Part shown: one piece after another, positions 36,702 to 45,800 of the stretch
Numbering within the stretch: the stretch's first letter is position 1
Layout: each line of letters opens with the position of its first letter
From: Glaciecola nitratireducens FR1064
Lineage (GTDB): Bacteria; Pseudomonadota; Gammaproteobacteria; Enterobacterales; Alteromonadaceae
Reading direction: 5' to 3'
DNA: 64,000 nucleotides
Assembly: GCF_000226565.1 (NCBI RefSeq)
Contig: NC_016041.1
Span: 1,674,001 to 1,738,000, forward strand
Notes under the pieces: generated by a model
What the model was told of the DNA's origin: nothing
What the model saw: the letters and a program-made list of their open reading frames with translations, nothing else
Databases searched by the model: none
Made by a program: the position numbers and the translations under genes

Positions 36702-37760
36702 ATGAGCTTTAAGATAACGCCAAACCTAAACTCTCTTCAAGCATATTGCGATAGCAATGTGCCTGAGGTGGGTGAGCTATTGTCGCTGCAAAAATTCAGT
36801 GGTGGTCAATCAAATCCGAGCTTCAAATTAACAACCAGCGTCGGTGAATTTGTATTGCGCCGACAACCACTTGGCCATTTGCTTAAATCAGCGCATGCAG
36901 TTGACCGCGAGTATCGCATCATTGCTGCTTTGCAAAATACGAATGTTCCCGTACCAAAAGCAATTCATCTTTGCACCGACGTCGATATTATTGGCAGCCA
37001 GTTTTTTATCATGACTTTTGTGGCGGGTGATATTTTTTGGAATGCCTCATTAGCCGACCTAGACGATAGGCCTTGTTTTGGTGAGTCGCCAAATTCAAAG
37101 CGAGCAAAAGTTTATGATCAGATGAATCAGGCATTAGTGCATTTACACAGTATTAATCCTGAGGAAGTGGGCTTGAGTGATTTCGGTCGTCCGGGTAACT
37201 ATTTTGCTCGTCAGTTAGACCGATGGACAAAACAATACATTGCTGCAAAAACTGAAGAGAACCCTAACGCAGAATTTCTGATCCAGTGGTTAGGTGAAAA
37301 TTTACCAGAAGGTGATGGCCTTGTTTCAATTGTGCACGGTGATTTTCGCTTAGATAATATGATATTTTCGCATGACAGCCAGAATTTATGTGCCATTCTT
37401 GATTGGGAACTGTCGACTCTCGGGCATCCCTATGCCGATTTAGCTTATCAATGTATGCAGTTGAGATTACCTGCCAATATGGGAAATGTGCCTGGCTTGG
37501 GAGGAATATACAGAGAAGAGTTGGGGATACCAAGTGAAGAGGATTATGTTGCATTGTATTGTCAGCGAGCAGGTATAAGCAAGATAGACAACTGGCAGTT
37601 TTATATCGCATTTAGCTTTTTTAGATTACTCTCAATAGTCCAAGGCGTGGTTAAACGCGGCAAAGACGGAAATGCCTCAAATCCAAAAGCATTGGAGCTC
37701 GAACAACTATTAACACCATTATCAAACCTCGCAGTGCGAGCCATAAAGGAAGATTACTAA
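36702..37760 (+). CDS. APH-family phosphotransferase (ACAD10/11 N-domain-like, LvaA-like)
   Basis: 352 residues of the aminoglycoside-phosphotransferase/choline-kinase fold: a nucleotide-binding start FSGGQSNPSFKLTT, FVLRRQPLGHLLKSAHAVDREYRII, the catalytic HGDFRLDNMIF (Brenner motif) and the metal-binding ILDWELSTLGHPYADLAY. It is a small-molecule kinase rather than a resistance enzyme: members beside ACAD11-like dehydrogenases phosphorylate the 4-hydroxyl of acyl-CoAs. It lies seven bases after the dehydrogenase and one base before the quinone reductase, in a tight operon. Confidence 0.9.
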   Translation: MSFKITPNLNSLQAYCDSNVPEVGELLSLQKFSGGQSNPSFKLTTSVGEFVLRRQPLGHLLKSAHAVDREYRIIAALQNTNVPVPKAIHLCTDVDIIGSQFFIMTFVAGDIFWNASLADLDDRPCFGESPNSKRAKVYDQMNQALVHLHSINPEEVGLSDFGRPGNYFARQLDRWTKQYIAAKTEENPNAEFLIQWLGENLPEGDGLVSIVHGDFRLDNMIFSHDSQNLCAILDWELSTLGHPYADLAYQCMQLRLPANMGNVPGLGGIYREELGIPSEEDYVALYCQRAGISKIDNWQFYIAFSFFRLLSIVQGVVKRGKDGNASNPKALELEQLLTPLSNLAVRAIKEDY

Positions 37761-37761
37761 T

Positions 37762-38736
37762 ATGAAAGCAATTGTTTGCAACGAGTTTGCCCCTGTTTCG
37801 GAATTGAAACTTCAAGACATGCCCGATCCTACGGCAGCTAAAGGCCAGGTCGTCGTTAATGTAGAGGCGGCTGGCGTTAATTTTCCTGACAGCTTGTTGG
37901 TTCAAGGTTTATATCAAATGAAGCCTGACCTACCGTTTATTCCTGGTAGTGAAGTTGCGGGTACTGTTGCTGAAATCGGTGAGGGCGTTGCTCATTTAAA
38001 AGTGGGTCAGAAAGTGATCGGTCTATGTATGTTGGGTGGCTATGCTGAAAAAGTCGCATTACCAGCAACCCACGTTATTCCAGTGCCTGATGGGATCCCG
38101 CTGGATGAGGCGTCTGCTTTGGTCACTGCGCATGCAACGGCGCATCATGCTTTGAAACAAAGAGCTAATTTATCAAGTTCTGATACTTTGCTAGTTACCG
38201 GTGCTGCTGGTGGAACAGGTTTGGCTGCAGTGCAAATTGGCAAGTTAATGGGCGCGAAAGTCATTGCTGTTTGTTCAACGGACGAAAAGTGTCAGGTAGC
38301 AAAGGATAACGGTGCTGATATTTGTATCAATTATACTGGTATAGATTTAAAGGCCGCTATTAAAGAGCACACGAAAGGCAAAGGTGTCGACGTTGTTTAT
38401 GAATGTGTGGGTGGTGAGATGTTTCACACGTGTTCTCGCAGCATGGCGTGGAATGGTAGGCTTTTGGTGATTGGGTTCGCTGGTGGCGAAATACCTAAGT
38501 TTCCAGTCAATCTTTCATTAGTGAAAGGGTTCTCAGTTGTCGGTGTTTTTTGGGGCTCATTTACGCAACACCAGCCGCAAGATTTTATGGCCAATATGAA
38601 AGAGCTATTAACCTGGTACGTACAAGGTCAAATTAAAGTGGTTATCGATGAGCGTTTTGCGTTAGCTGATGCTGTTGATGCTATAAACAAAGTAACGGAT
38701 AGAAAGGTGAAAGGGAAGGTAGTTATTACGCCTTAA
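37762..38736 (+). CDS. NADPH:quinone oxidoreductase family protein (zinc-free MDR)
   Basis: 324 residues. Medium-chain reductase with the GroES-like N-domain (GVNFPDSLLVQGLYQMKP, PFIPGSEVAGTV) and the Rossmann fold LLVTGAAGGTGLAAVQIGKLMGAKVIAVCS. Structural and catalytic zinc ligands are lacking, as in the QOR/crotonyl reductase-like group. It uses NADPH to reduce a quinone or an enoyl/enone. One base separates it from the kinase gene, so it belongs to the acyl-CoA operon; in that setting it may reduce an unsaturated intermediate. A bidirectional terminator follows. Confidence 0.92.
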   Translation: MKAIVCNEFAPVSELKLQDMPDPTAAKGQVVVNVEAAGVNFPDSLLVQGLYQMKPDLPFIPGSEVAGTVAEIGEGVAHLKVGQKVIGLCMLGGYAEKVALPATHVIPVPDGIPLDEASALVTAHATAHHALKQRANLSSSDTLLVTGAAGGTGLAAVQIGKLMGAKVIAVCSTDEKCQVAKDNGADICINYTGIDLKAAIKEHTKGKGVDVVYECVGGEMFHTCSRSMAWNGRLLVIGFAGGEIPKFPVNLSLVKGFSVVGVFWGSFTQHQPQDFMANMKELLTWYVQGQIKVVIDERFALADAVDAINKVTDRKVKGKVVITP

Positions 38737-38763
38737 CTTTTTTGATTTTTAGAATATTTAAAA

Positions 38764-38793
38764 TAAAAAAGGCGACTCTTTCGAGTCGCCTTT
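38764..38793. terminator. Bidirectional terminator between the quinone reductase and DUF3718 genes
   Basis: GGCGACTC (38771-38778), TTTC loop, GAGTCGCC (38783-38790). On the minus strand it is followed by a long T tract, on the plus strand by only three T, so it mainly serves the DUF3718 gene. Confidence 0.88.
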
Positions 38794-38857
38794 AGTGACG
38801 AAGGATACTTCGTCTACCATGTTGAAACTGTTTTCAAAATGGTTGCTCAAAAACGTA

Positions 38858-39256
38858 TTAGATACGTTCCTGAAGGGCAACAGCAATTGGATTGTCTGCT
38901 AAACCTTGTTCAGTTAACCAAGCCTGAAGGGTTTTACCATCTTCTTCTGGTGTCTCTAAATCTTTCTTCGGCATTTTCTTAACCAAAAGCGTTCCGGCTT
39001 CAATGGCATTGTTCAATGCAGCTTCGCGTATCATACTATTACCATTGCATTTAATGCCTGTGTAATAATCTTTCAACTGTAGTCTAAAGCTAGAACGTAC
39101 ACCTTTGATTTTTTTGCGTAACTCACTTTTATCGTCCGCAACAACGATACTACAGATATTAGCCAATGCCGATTCAACATCACTCGCTTGAGTAGGAGCT
39201 GAACTTAAAGCAAACGGGATAGCAACTGCAAGTGCGTATAATTTCGTTTTCAACAT
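38858..39256 (-). CDS. DUF3718 family secreted protein
   Basis: 132 residues from ATG 39256 (AAAGGTG eight bases upstream). It starts with a signal peptide ending TQASD near residue 25. The rest has two conserved Cys (in NICSIV and GIKCNGNSMIREAALNN) and the short helical pattern of the DUF3718 family, which is found in Alteromonadales and Vibrionales; its function is unknown. Single-gene unit, ended by the bidirectional terminator. Confidence 0.85.
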   Translation of the reverse strand: MLKTKLYALAVAIPFALSSAPTQASDVESALANICSIVVADDKSELRKKIKGVRSSFRLQLKDYYTGIKCNGNSMIREAALNNAIEAGTLLVKKMPKKDLETPEEDGKTLQAWLTEQGLADNPIAVALQERI

Positions 39257-39356
39257 GATATTTACACCTTTCAATTTTTGGGTTCGAAGTGAATATACGC
39301 ATTAAAATGCAGTTGTTCAGTCAGTACTTGGATACTAAGGTATTTTAAGTTATACT

Positions 39357-39395
39357 TTGATTTTGTTGGTTTTAAAGTAAAACCAACAAAATCAA
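39357..39395. repeat. Perfect 18-bp inverted repeat with a 3-bp centre
   Basis: Arms 39357-39374 (TTGATTTTGTTGGTTTTA) and 39378-39395 are exact reverse complements separated by AAG. It lies between the 5' end of the DUF3718 gene and the 3' end of the SDR gene. There is no immediate T run, though TTTTTT occurs about ten bases beyond on the plus side. It could be an unusual terminator for the SDR gene, or a regulator site. Confidence 0.85.
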
Positions 39396-39459
39396 GTGGT
39401 TAACTTTTTTGTGTGTTTTTAACTTTTTTGAAATTTATCTTTATTATTTCTTGTAGCCC

Positions 39460-40224
39460 TTACCAGGCGGTCACTCCACCGTCGATCGCAATAGTTTGCC
39501 CATTCATATACGTATTTCCAGGTGACAAGATTAATAGCATCACGTTGACCATTTCCTGTGGATCGCCAAGACGCTTCATGGGCGAACCTTTTGCCAACAT
39601 AGCTCTTGCTTCCTCAGTATTCAGTCCTTCAACATCCATAATATTCGTTGGGCTAAAGAAAGGGCATATTGCGTTTACTTGAATATTGTAGCGTGCATAC
39701 TCAACAGCTGCTGTTTTGGTTAAGCCGGTTACTGCATGTTTTGCAGCAACATAAGCGCCTGCTTTGGGCGCGCCGCCTAATCCGGCTAAAGAGCTAATAT
39801 TAAGAACGTGACCATGGCCAGTTTTTAACATAGCTGGAATTTGATACTTCATACCAAACGCGACACCCTTTACGTTTACCGCAAATTGAAGGTCAAAGAT
39901 CGATTCAGTAAGTTCATGTGTTGCCGCCATTTCATGTGCAATTCCGGCATTATTAACCGCAATATCAAGGCTGCCAAATTTGCTGATAGCAAGCTCCACG
40001 AGTTGTTTTGAATTGGTTTCATCAGATACATCGCCTAGTAATGAATATGCCCTGTCAGAAATGACTAGACTGTCAACAGTATTATCTAAGCCTTCTTTAT
40101 TGATGTCGCTGAGTACTAAGTTACAACCTCGTTTGTTTAGTTCGATGGCAAGCCTCTTACCGAAACCATTTGCCGCGCCAGTGATAATCGCGGTTTTGTT
40201 TGTAAAATCTAATAAACTATCCAT
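39460..40224 (-). CDS. Short-chain dehydrogenase/reductase
   Basis: 254 residues, classical SDR: cofactor motif T15GAANGFG22, NNAG at 91-94, and the catalytic triad S144/S145, Y158 and K162 (NISSLAG, AYVAAKH). The aspartate after the second strand (SDINKEG, D40) favours NAD(H). The C-terminal GQTIAIDGGVTAW is typical. It oxidises or reduces an alcohol/ketone of unknown identity. AAGGA precedes ATG 40224. Divergent from the FadJ-like gene, so a role in fatty-acid or 3-hydroxyacyl metabolism is plausible. Confidence 0.92.
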   Translation of the reverse strand: MDSLLDFTNKTAIITGAANGFGKRLAIELNKRGCNLVLSDINKEGLDNTVDSLVISDRAYSLLGDVSDETNSKQLVELAISKFGSLDIAVNNAGIAHEMAATHELTESIFDLQFAVNVKGVAFGMKYQIPAMLKTGHGHVLNISSLAGLGGAPKAGAYVAAKHAVTGLTKTAAVEYARYNIQVNAICPFFSPTNIMDVEGLNTEEARAMLAKGSPMKRLGDPQEMVNVMLLILSPGNTYMNGQTIAIDGGVTAW

Positions 40225-40544
40225 TTTTCTTCCTTTATTTTTTTAATGCGAAGTATCTAAAATTGTTAATAATTAGTTAATGGAGTTAGTATAATCCGTC
40301 AAATATTCACTAGCCATTTATAATTTAAATAGATATCTATGGCGGAAAGCTAAGATATAAAATTTAAATCTGGTCATTTGAACAACGAAGTCAACCGTCA
40401 ATTTCAACGAACAACATCCTCTTAATTAGAGCGCTTTTAAAGAACGCAATCAGCCAAACTTATTTTGCTGTATAAAATCAATAAAGTGGGCTGATAGCGT
40501 CATTTGCCATAGTCTTAGATTATGTGATTAATTTGGGAAAAGTT
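40225..40544. other. Divergent promoter region of the SDR and FadJ-like genes
   Basis: About 320 bp, AT-rich, without a gene. I saw no clean FadR- or PsrA-like palindrome. A GTG at 40524 is in frame with the FadJ-like gene but lacks support. Confidence 0.45.
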
Positions 40545-42659
40545 ATGTCTAAGCAATCAACTCCAGTAACCTATAATCAAGAACAGCATCTCGCCCTCGT
40601 GGGCCTAAACGGCGCTCCTGTAAACGCACTATCAAAGGCGCTTCGAATTGGCATTATTGACAGTGTGAAGAAAGCATTGAGTGACGACAAAGTAAAAGCA
40701 ATTGTGCTGTATTCGCATTTACCTTTGTTTAGTGCCGGTGCAGACATTTCAGAATTCAGCGGTGGTGATTTGTCTCCTATGCTGCCCGAAGTTCTCGACG
40801 TGATAGAACAATCTACAAAGCCTGTGATTGCTATTGTTGGTGGTAACGCTTTTGGCGGTGGGCTTGAGCTAGCATTAGCGTGCCATTACCGCATTACGCA
40901 TGCAAAAAATAAAGTAGGTCTGCCTGAAGTCCATTTAGGTATTTTACCTGGCGCTGGCGGAACACAAAGGCTACCTAGATTAACGGATCCTAAAACAGCA
41001 TTGGATATGATTGTTAGCGGTGCTCCAACCCCAGTTACGACCCTTAGCGGTGTATTTGACCTGATAGTAGATTCTGCTGATGAGCTGCAGGCTGCAGCAA
41101 TGGCCTTTGCTACTGACGTTGTTGAACAGCAGATGCCAGTCAAAAAGGTGTGTGACATTGAGCTATCAATGACAAGTGATATTGAAGCATTGTTCGAGCA
41201 ATATGCGCAAGGCGTTGCGGCAAAAACAAAAGGTTACTTTGCGCCAGGTCACTGCGTGCTAGCCGTCAAGGCTGCGTTTACACATGACTTTAAAGACGGT
41301 TTAGCTCGTGAATCTGAACTATTCATGGAATGCATGAAAACATCGCAAGCGAGAGCACAGCAGCATTTCTTTTTCGCTGAGAGAGCGGCATCGCATGTTC
41401 AAGGTATTGCAAAAGACGTTGTCGCCCGAGATATAAAACAAGTCGCAGTCATTGGTGCTGGCACAATGGGCGGCGGTATTGCAATGAACTTTGCAAACGC
41501 GGGTATTCCTGTTGTCATGCTTGAATTAAAGCAAGATGCATTAGACAAAGGCCTAGCATTAATTCGTCGCAACTATGAGAATTCAGCGAAAAAAGGTAAA
41601 TTAACGACAGAGCAAGTTGAGCAAAGAATGTCCTTGCTGACCGGAACAACCAGTTACGAAGACTTGTCGAACGTTGATTTAGTCATCGAAGCTGTATTTG
41701 AAAAGATGTCGGTGAAAAAAGAAGTGTTTGGAATGTTGGACAAAGTTTGCAAGCCGGGAGCAATATTAGCGTCAAATACGTCTACGCTAGATTTGAATGA
41801 AATTGCTGCTTCTGTCTCTCGTCCGCAAGATGTCATTGGTTTGCATTTCTTTTCGCCAGCCAACGTGATGAAGTTACTCGAAATAGTACGTGGTGAAAAA
41901 ACCGCTGACGATGTTATTAAAACCGCAATGAAGCTTGCTAAAACCATCCGTAAGGTTGGTGTTCTTGTGGGCGTATGTTTCGGCTTTGTTGGCAATAGAA
42001 TGATTGAACCTTACGGTAGAGAAGCGAATCGCTTAATGCTTGAAGGTGCGACGCCCGAACAAGTTGATAAAGTGATAGGTAAATTTGGGCTGCCAATGGG
42101 TCCGTTCACTATGGGTGATATGGCTGGTTTAGACATTGGTTACTTTGTCCGTGAGTCGCGCAGAGAGTTCATCAAACACGATCCAAGCTACTGCATCGTT
42201 GCTGATAAATTAGTTGCCCAAGGTAGAGTTGGATTGAAAGTGGGTAAGGGTGCTTATTTGTATGAGCAAGGCAGCCGTCAACCTATCCCTGATCCAGAAG
42301 TAATAGAAATTGCGAAGCAAGAAGCTAAACGACTAGGCATTCAACAGCGTGAAATTTCGGATCAGGAAATTTTGGAACGCTGTATTTATCCATTAATTAA
42401 CGAAGGTGCAGACATTCTGAAAGAAGGAATTGCATCTAAGTCGAGCGACATCGATGTTATCTATGTATACGGTTATGGCTTTCCAGTATTTAGAGGTGGC
42501 CCTATGCAATATGCAGACGAGATTGGATTGGCTGAAGTTCGCGACCGCCTAAATCATTATAAAGAGACACTTGGTGAATACGGACAACATTGGTTTACGC
42601 CTTCATCGTTATTGAATGACCTCGCAGATGCTGGCAAGACCTTCGGTTCACTAAAGTAA
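40545..42659 (+). CDS. Multifunctional enoyl-CoA hydratase / 3-hydroxyacyl-CoA dehydrogenase (FadJ/FadB-like)
   Basis: 704 residues from ATG 40545 (GGGA nine bases upstream). The N-terminal crotonase part has the oxyanion-hole motif FSAGADISEFSGG, the GNAFGGGLELALACHYR catalytic Glu and LPEVHLGILPGAGGTQRLPRL. The 3-hydroxyacyl-CoA dehydrogenase part begins VAVIGAGTMGGGIAMNFANAGI and has the catalytic FFSPANVMKLLEIV histidine motif and GVCFGFVGNRM. It carries out hydration and NAD-dependent oxidation steps of beta-oxidation. An acyl-CoA dehydrogenase gene follows 61 bp on, so the two probably act in series. Naming as fadJ or fadB is left open because no thiolase gene is adjacent. Confidence 0.95.
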   Translation: MSKQSTPVTYNQEQHLALVGLNGAPVNALSKALRIGIIDSVKKALSDDKVKAIVLYSHLPLFSAGADISEFSGGDLSPMLPEVLDVIEQSTKPVIAIVGGNAFGGGLELALACHYRITHAKNKVGLPEVHLGILPGAGGTQRLPRLTDPKTALDMIVSGAPTPVTTLSGVFDLIVDSADELQAAAMAFATDVVEQQMPVKKVCDIELSMTSDIEALFEQYAQGVAAKTKGYFAPGHCVLAVKAAFTHDFKDGLARESELFMECMKTSQARAQQHFFFAERAASHVQGIAKDVVARDIKQVAVIGAGTMGGGIAMNFANAGIPVVMLELKQDALDKGLALIRRNYENSAKKGKLTTEQVEQRMSLLTGTTSYEDLSNVDLVIEAVFEKMSVKKEVFGMLDKVCKPGAILASNTSTLDLNEIAASVSRPQDVIGLHFFSPANVMKLLEIVRGEKTADDVIKTAMKLAKTIRKVGVLVGVCFGFVGNRMIEPYGREANRLMLEGATPEQVDKVIGKFGLPMGPFTMGDMAGLDIGYFVRESRREFIKHDPSYCIVADKLVAQGRVGLKVGKGAYLYEQGSRQPIPDPEVIEIAKQEAKRLGIQQREISDQEILERCIYPLINEGADILKEGIASKSSDIDVIYVYGYGFPVFRGGPMQYADEIGLAEVRDRLNHYKETLGEYGQHWFTPSSLLNDLADAGKTFGSLK

Positions 42660-42720
42660 ACAATATAAATATGTAGAATAGCTGACAAAAACAGCTATTG
42701 GGAAGTTGAAAGAGGAAAGT

Positions 42721-44520
42721 ATGCAGAATTTTAAAGCACCACAAAGAGACACCTTGTTCGTAACCAATGAATTGCTTGGTTTTGAAGAGCATTATCAACG
42801 TTTGGGTTTCGAGGATGCTACTGATGATTTAGTGAAAGCTATCTATTCGGAAGCAGCGAAATTTGCTGAAAACGTGTTAGCACCAATTAATGCCACTGGT
42901 GATGAAGAAGGCTGTCAATTCAATGATGGCGTTGTAACAACACCAACGGGCTTCAAAGAAGCTTATAAGCAATATGTCGAGGGCGGTTGGCCATCAATGT
43001 CGCATCCTGTTGAGTTTGGCGGTCAAGGCCTTCCATATTCACTCGCTACTTCAATGGCAGAATGGTTTTCTGGCGCAAACCATAGTTGGGCAATGTACCC
43101 TGGTTTGAGTCAAGGTTGTATGGAAACACTCAAAGCCCACGGTACCCCAGAGCAGAAGAAAATCTATCTTGAAAAGTTAGTTGAAGGTAGCTGGACAGGC
43201 ACCATGTGCCTAACTGAATCACACTGTGGTTCTGATTTGGGCATGCTTAAATGTAAAGCTGAGCCGGCAGAAGACGGAACTTACAAGCTAACCGGAACCA
43301 AAATCTTCATCTCTGCTGGTGAACACGATATGTCGGATAACATTGTGCATATTGTATTAGCGAGATTGCCCGATGCACCGGCCGGAACAAGAGGGATTTC
43401 ATTATTTATCGTTCCCAAGTTTAATGTAGATGCAGACGGAAATATTACCGATCGCAACGCAGTAAAATGCGGTTCAATAGAACACAAAATGGGTATTAAA
43501 GGGAGCGCAACTTGCGTTATAAACTTTGACGCTGCGAACGCTATTTTAATTGGTGAGCCTAACCGTGGTCTTAACTGCATGTTTGTTTTCATGAACATGG
43601 CAAGAATAGGTACGGGTGTTGAGGGCTTATCTGCAACTGAAGCTGCATTTCAAGGTGCATTAGCTTACGCACAAGATAGAACACAATTTCGTTCAATGAC
43701 AGGTGTCAAAAACCCTGATGGTCCAGCTGACCCAATCATTGTGCATCCTGACGTTCGTCGCATGTTGTTAACTCAAAAAGCATTGCGCGAAGGTAACCGA
43801 GCACTTGCTATTTACTGCATGCAGCTGGTTGATATTACGCAGTATGACCAATCGCCAGAAGCGAAGAAAATTGCTGAAGCCAAACTCGCACTGCTTACAC
43901 CTATTGTTAAAGCGTTTTTAACTGAAACAGCGCAAGAGACAACGAGCTACGGTATGCAGGTTTACGGTGGACACGGATACATAAAAGAGTGGGGCATGGA
44001 GCAGTTGGCTCGCGATACTCGTATTTGCACAATGTATGAGGGCACAACGGGTATTCAAGCCATCGATTTACTAGCGCGCAAGATAATGGGTTCGAAAGGA
44101 GAGCTTTTAAAGGTCTTTACTAGCGAAATTAAAGCTTACTGCGCGACAATCCGTGATAAGCAGCAGTTTAATCATTGGTCTAATGCGATCGAGTCTCACG
44201 TTGATGAATGGTTACAAATGACAAATGACATTGGTCTTTCAGCAGCGAACAATCCTGACGAGTTAGGTGCAGCTTCTGTCGACTACCTCATGTACTCTGG
44301 CTACGTGACTGTCGGTTATTTCTGGCTGAAAATGGCGGTTGTTGCTCAACAGAAAATCGACGAAGGTACGTCTGAAGTTGATTTCTATAATGCTAAATTA
44401 CAAACCGCTAAGTTCTATTTCGATAGAATGTTAACGCGCACTAGATCATTGGTGTCTGCGATTAACTCTGGTTCAGAAAACCTCATGCAGATGGACGCCG
44501 AGCACTTCTATCAAGGTTAA
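42721..44520 (+). CDS. Acyl-CoA dehydrogenase, long 600-residue type (DmdC-like)
   Basis: 599 residues from ATG 42721 (GAGGAAAGT upstream). It belongs to the long ACAD family with an extra N-terminal domain and an extra C-terminal helical domain: flavin site MCLTESHCGSDLGMLKCKA, GTKIFISAGEHDMSDN, EHKMGIKGSATCVINFD, and QVYGGHGYIKEWGMEQLARDTRICTMYEGTTGIQ, where the catalytic glutamate follows TMY. Members oxidise medium or long acyl-CoAs or methylmercaptopropionyl-CoA; the substrate cannot be decided here. Pairs with the FadJ-like enzyme upstream and ends at a strong terminator. Confidence 0.93.
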   Translation: MQNFKAPQRDTLFVTNELLGFEEHYQRLGFEDATDDLVKAIYSEAAKFAENVLAPINATGDEEGCQFNDGVVTTPTGFKEAYKQYVEGGWPSMSHPVEFGGQGLPYSLATSMAEWFSGANHSWAMYPGLSQGCMETLKAHGTPEQKKIYLEKLVEGSWTGTMCLTESHCGSDLGMLKCKAEPAEDGTYKLTGTKIFISAGEHDMSDNIVHIVLARLPDAPAGTRGISLFIVPKFNVDADGNITDRNAVKCGSIEHKMGIKGSATCVINFDAANAILIGEPNRGLNCMFVFMNMARIGTGVEGLSATEAAFQGALAYAQDRTQFRSMTGVKNPDGPADPIIVHPDVRRMLLTQKALREGNRALAIYCMQLVDITQYDQSPEAKKIAEAKLALLTPIVKAFLTETAQETTSYGMQVYGGHGYIKEWGMEQLARDTRICTMYEGTTGIQAIDLLARKIMGSKGELLKVFTSEIKAYCATIRDKQQFNHWSNAIESHVDEWLQMTNDIGLSAANNPDELGAASVDYLMYSGYVTVGYFWLKMAVVAQQKIDEGTSEVDFYNAKLQTAKFYFDRMLTRTRSLVSAINSGSENLMQMDAEHFYQG

Positions 44521-44542
44521 TACGCCGTAGTGTAAAAACAGC

Positions 44543-44577
44543 AAAAAGGCGAATTCTTTAACGTTTTCGCCTTTTTT
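44543..44577 (+). terminator. Terminator after the long acyl-CoA dehydrogenase
   Basis: An eleven-bp stem, AAAAAGGCGAA with TTCGCCTTTTT, and a T run. Confidence 0.9.
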
Positions 44578-44730
44578 TATGAGCGTTTTTTATTTGTAAT
44601 TGCGCTGAGGCGGATGCGAATGATGCTATTCGATTACCGAAGCGCTATATACGCTATTTAAATTTTATAAAGCCTTGTTAGTATAGTAGTCCCAACTAGG
44701 TTTGATTTCTCTTCGATAAAAGGTGTCTGA

Positions 44731-45741
44731 ATGATCAGCGAATATAAAGTTGTATTGTCAACGACAACAATCCAATATCTCAGTGCCAATATTGAAGACC
44801 TCAACGTTAAGCCGATTATGCTGTTTTTCCATGGTTTTCCAGAATGCAGTTGGGCATGGGAAACGTATTTGCTCGAGATGTCCGCTGAGTATTGTGTTAT
44901 TGCACCTGACTTGCCTGGTTATCGCTTGTCTAGTGGCTTTAAAAGCAGCGATGAATATAATATTGAAAATCTCATTGGCGTTATGGCTGAATTTGTAGAG
45001 CGTATCCTTAACGAGTCCTCGCAACGCAAAGTGCATCTCATTGCTCACGATTGGGGTGGCGCGATTGCCTGGCCCCTTGCCGCTTTTCATGAACCTTTGT
45101 TCCACAGCCTCACAATAATAAACGCCGCTCATCCTAGTGCTTTTACTCGAGAAATGAGAGACAACCTTGTTCAGCAGGAGAAGAGTGAATACATTGCAGA
45201 CTTTATGCAAGACGATGCTGTGACTCAAATGCAGTCTAATGATTATGTGTTGTTTAGAAAGCTATTAGGTCACCAATTTTTTAATTCTGAAAGCAATATT
45301 GAGGCGACCGGCAGCGTAACTTCTTCTGGCGATTCAATTGCGCTGCAAGCTCAAGTTAGACAACACAAGAAAAGCCTATTTACATCACAACAATTGAGTG
45401 AATATAAAAGACAGTGGGACGACTCAAAAACGCTTACAAATATGCTTAGCTATTACCGCAAAATGCCGCAAATTAAAACCAAAGGTTACGTTAGTCAGCA
45501 AGCACCTTTGAAAATTCCTAATATCCGGATTAACCTGCCAACACTCGTTATATGGGGTGAGAACGATTCAGCATTTGTGATTGATAATCTGAATGGTCTT
45601 GATGAATGGGTGCCGAATTTGCGTATTTGTAAAGTGCCAGGTGCGAGTCATTGGGTACATCACGAGCAGCCAGAATATATTATGAGTATTTTAAATGAGT
45701 TTTTAATTAATCTACTGCCAAATAATGACGAAAAAGATTAA
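44731..45741 (+). CDS. Alpha/beta hydrolase, epoxide-hydrolase/haloalkane-dehalogenase-like
   Basis: 336 residues with the oxyanion-hole motif FFHGFPECSWAW, the nucleophile elbow AHDWGGA (Asp, not Ser), a cap region (about 150-230), the acid segment LVIWGENDSAF and the catalytic His in GASHWVHHEQPE. An Asp nucleophile with HGFPE identifies the epoxide-hydrolase branch. It would open an epoxide or displace a halide in the cytosol; substrate unknown. Single-gene unit between two terminators. Confidence 0.88.
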   Translation: MISEYKVVLSTTTIQYLSANIEDLNVKPIMLFFHGFPECSWAWETYLLEMSAEYCVIAPDLPGYRLSSGFKSSDEYNIENLIGVMAEFVERILNESSQRKVHLIAHDWGGAIAWPLAAFHEPLFHSLTIINAAHPSAFTREMRDNLVQQEKSEYIADFMQDDAVTQMQSNDYVLFRKLLGHQFFNSESNIEATGSVTSSGDSIALQAQVRQHKKSLFTSQQLSEYKRQWDDSKTLTNMLSYYRKMPQIKTKGYVSQQAPLKIPNIRINLPTLVIWGENDSAFVIDNLNGLDEWVPNLRICKVPGASHWVHHEQPEYIMSILNEFLINLLPNNDEKD

Positions 45742-45752
45742 TAATAAATATC

Positions 45753-45784
45753 AAAAAAAACGAGCTAAATAAGCTCGTTTTTTT
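45753..45784. terminator. Bidirectional terminator between the hydrolase and the LysR gene
   Basis: ACGAGCT (45760-45766) pairs with AGCTCGT (45772-45778); flanking A and T tracts extend the stem and serve both strands. Confidence 0.9.
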
Positions 45785-45800
45785 CAAGTTGTTAATAGTG

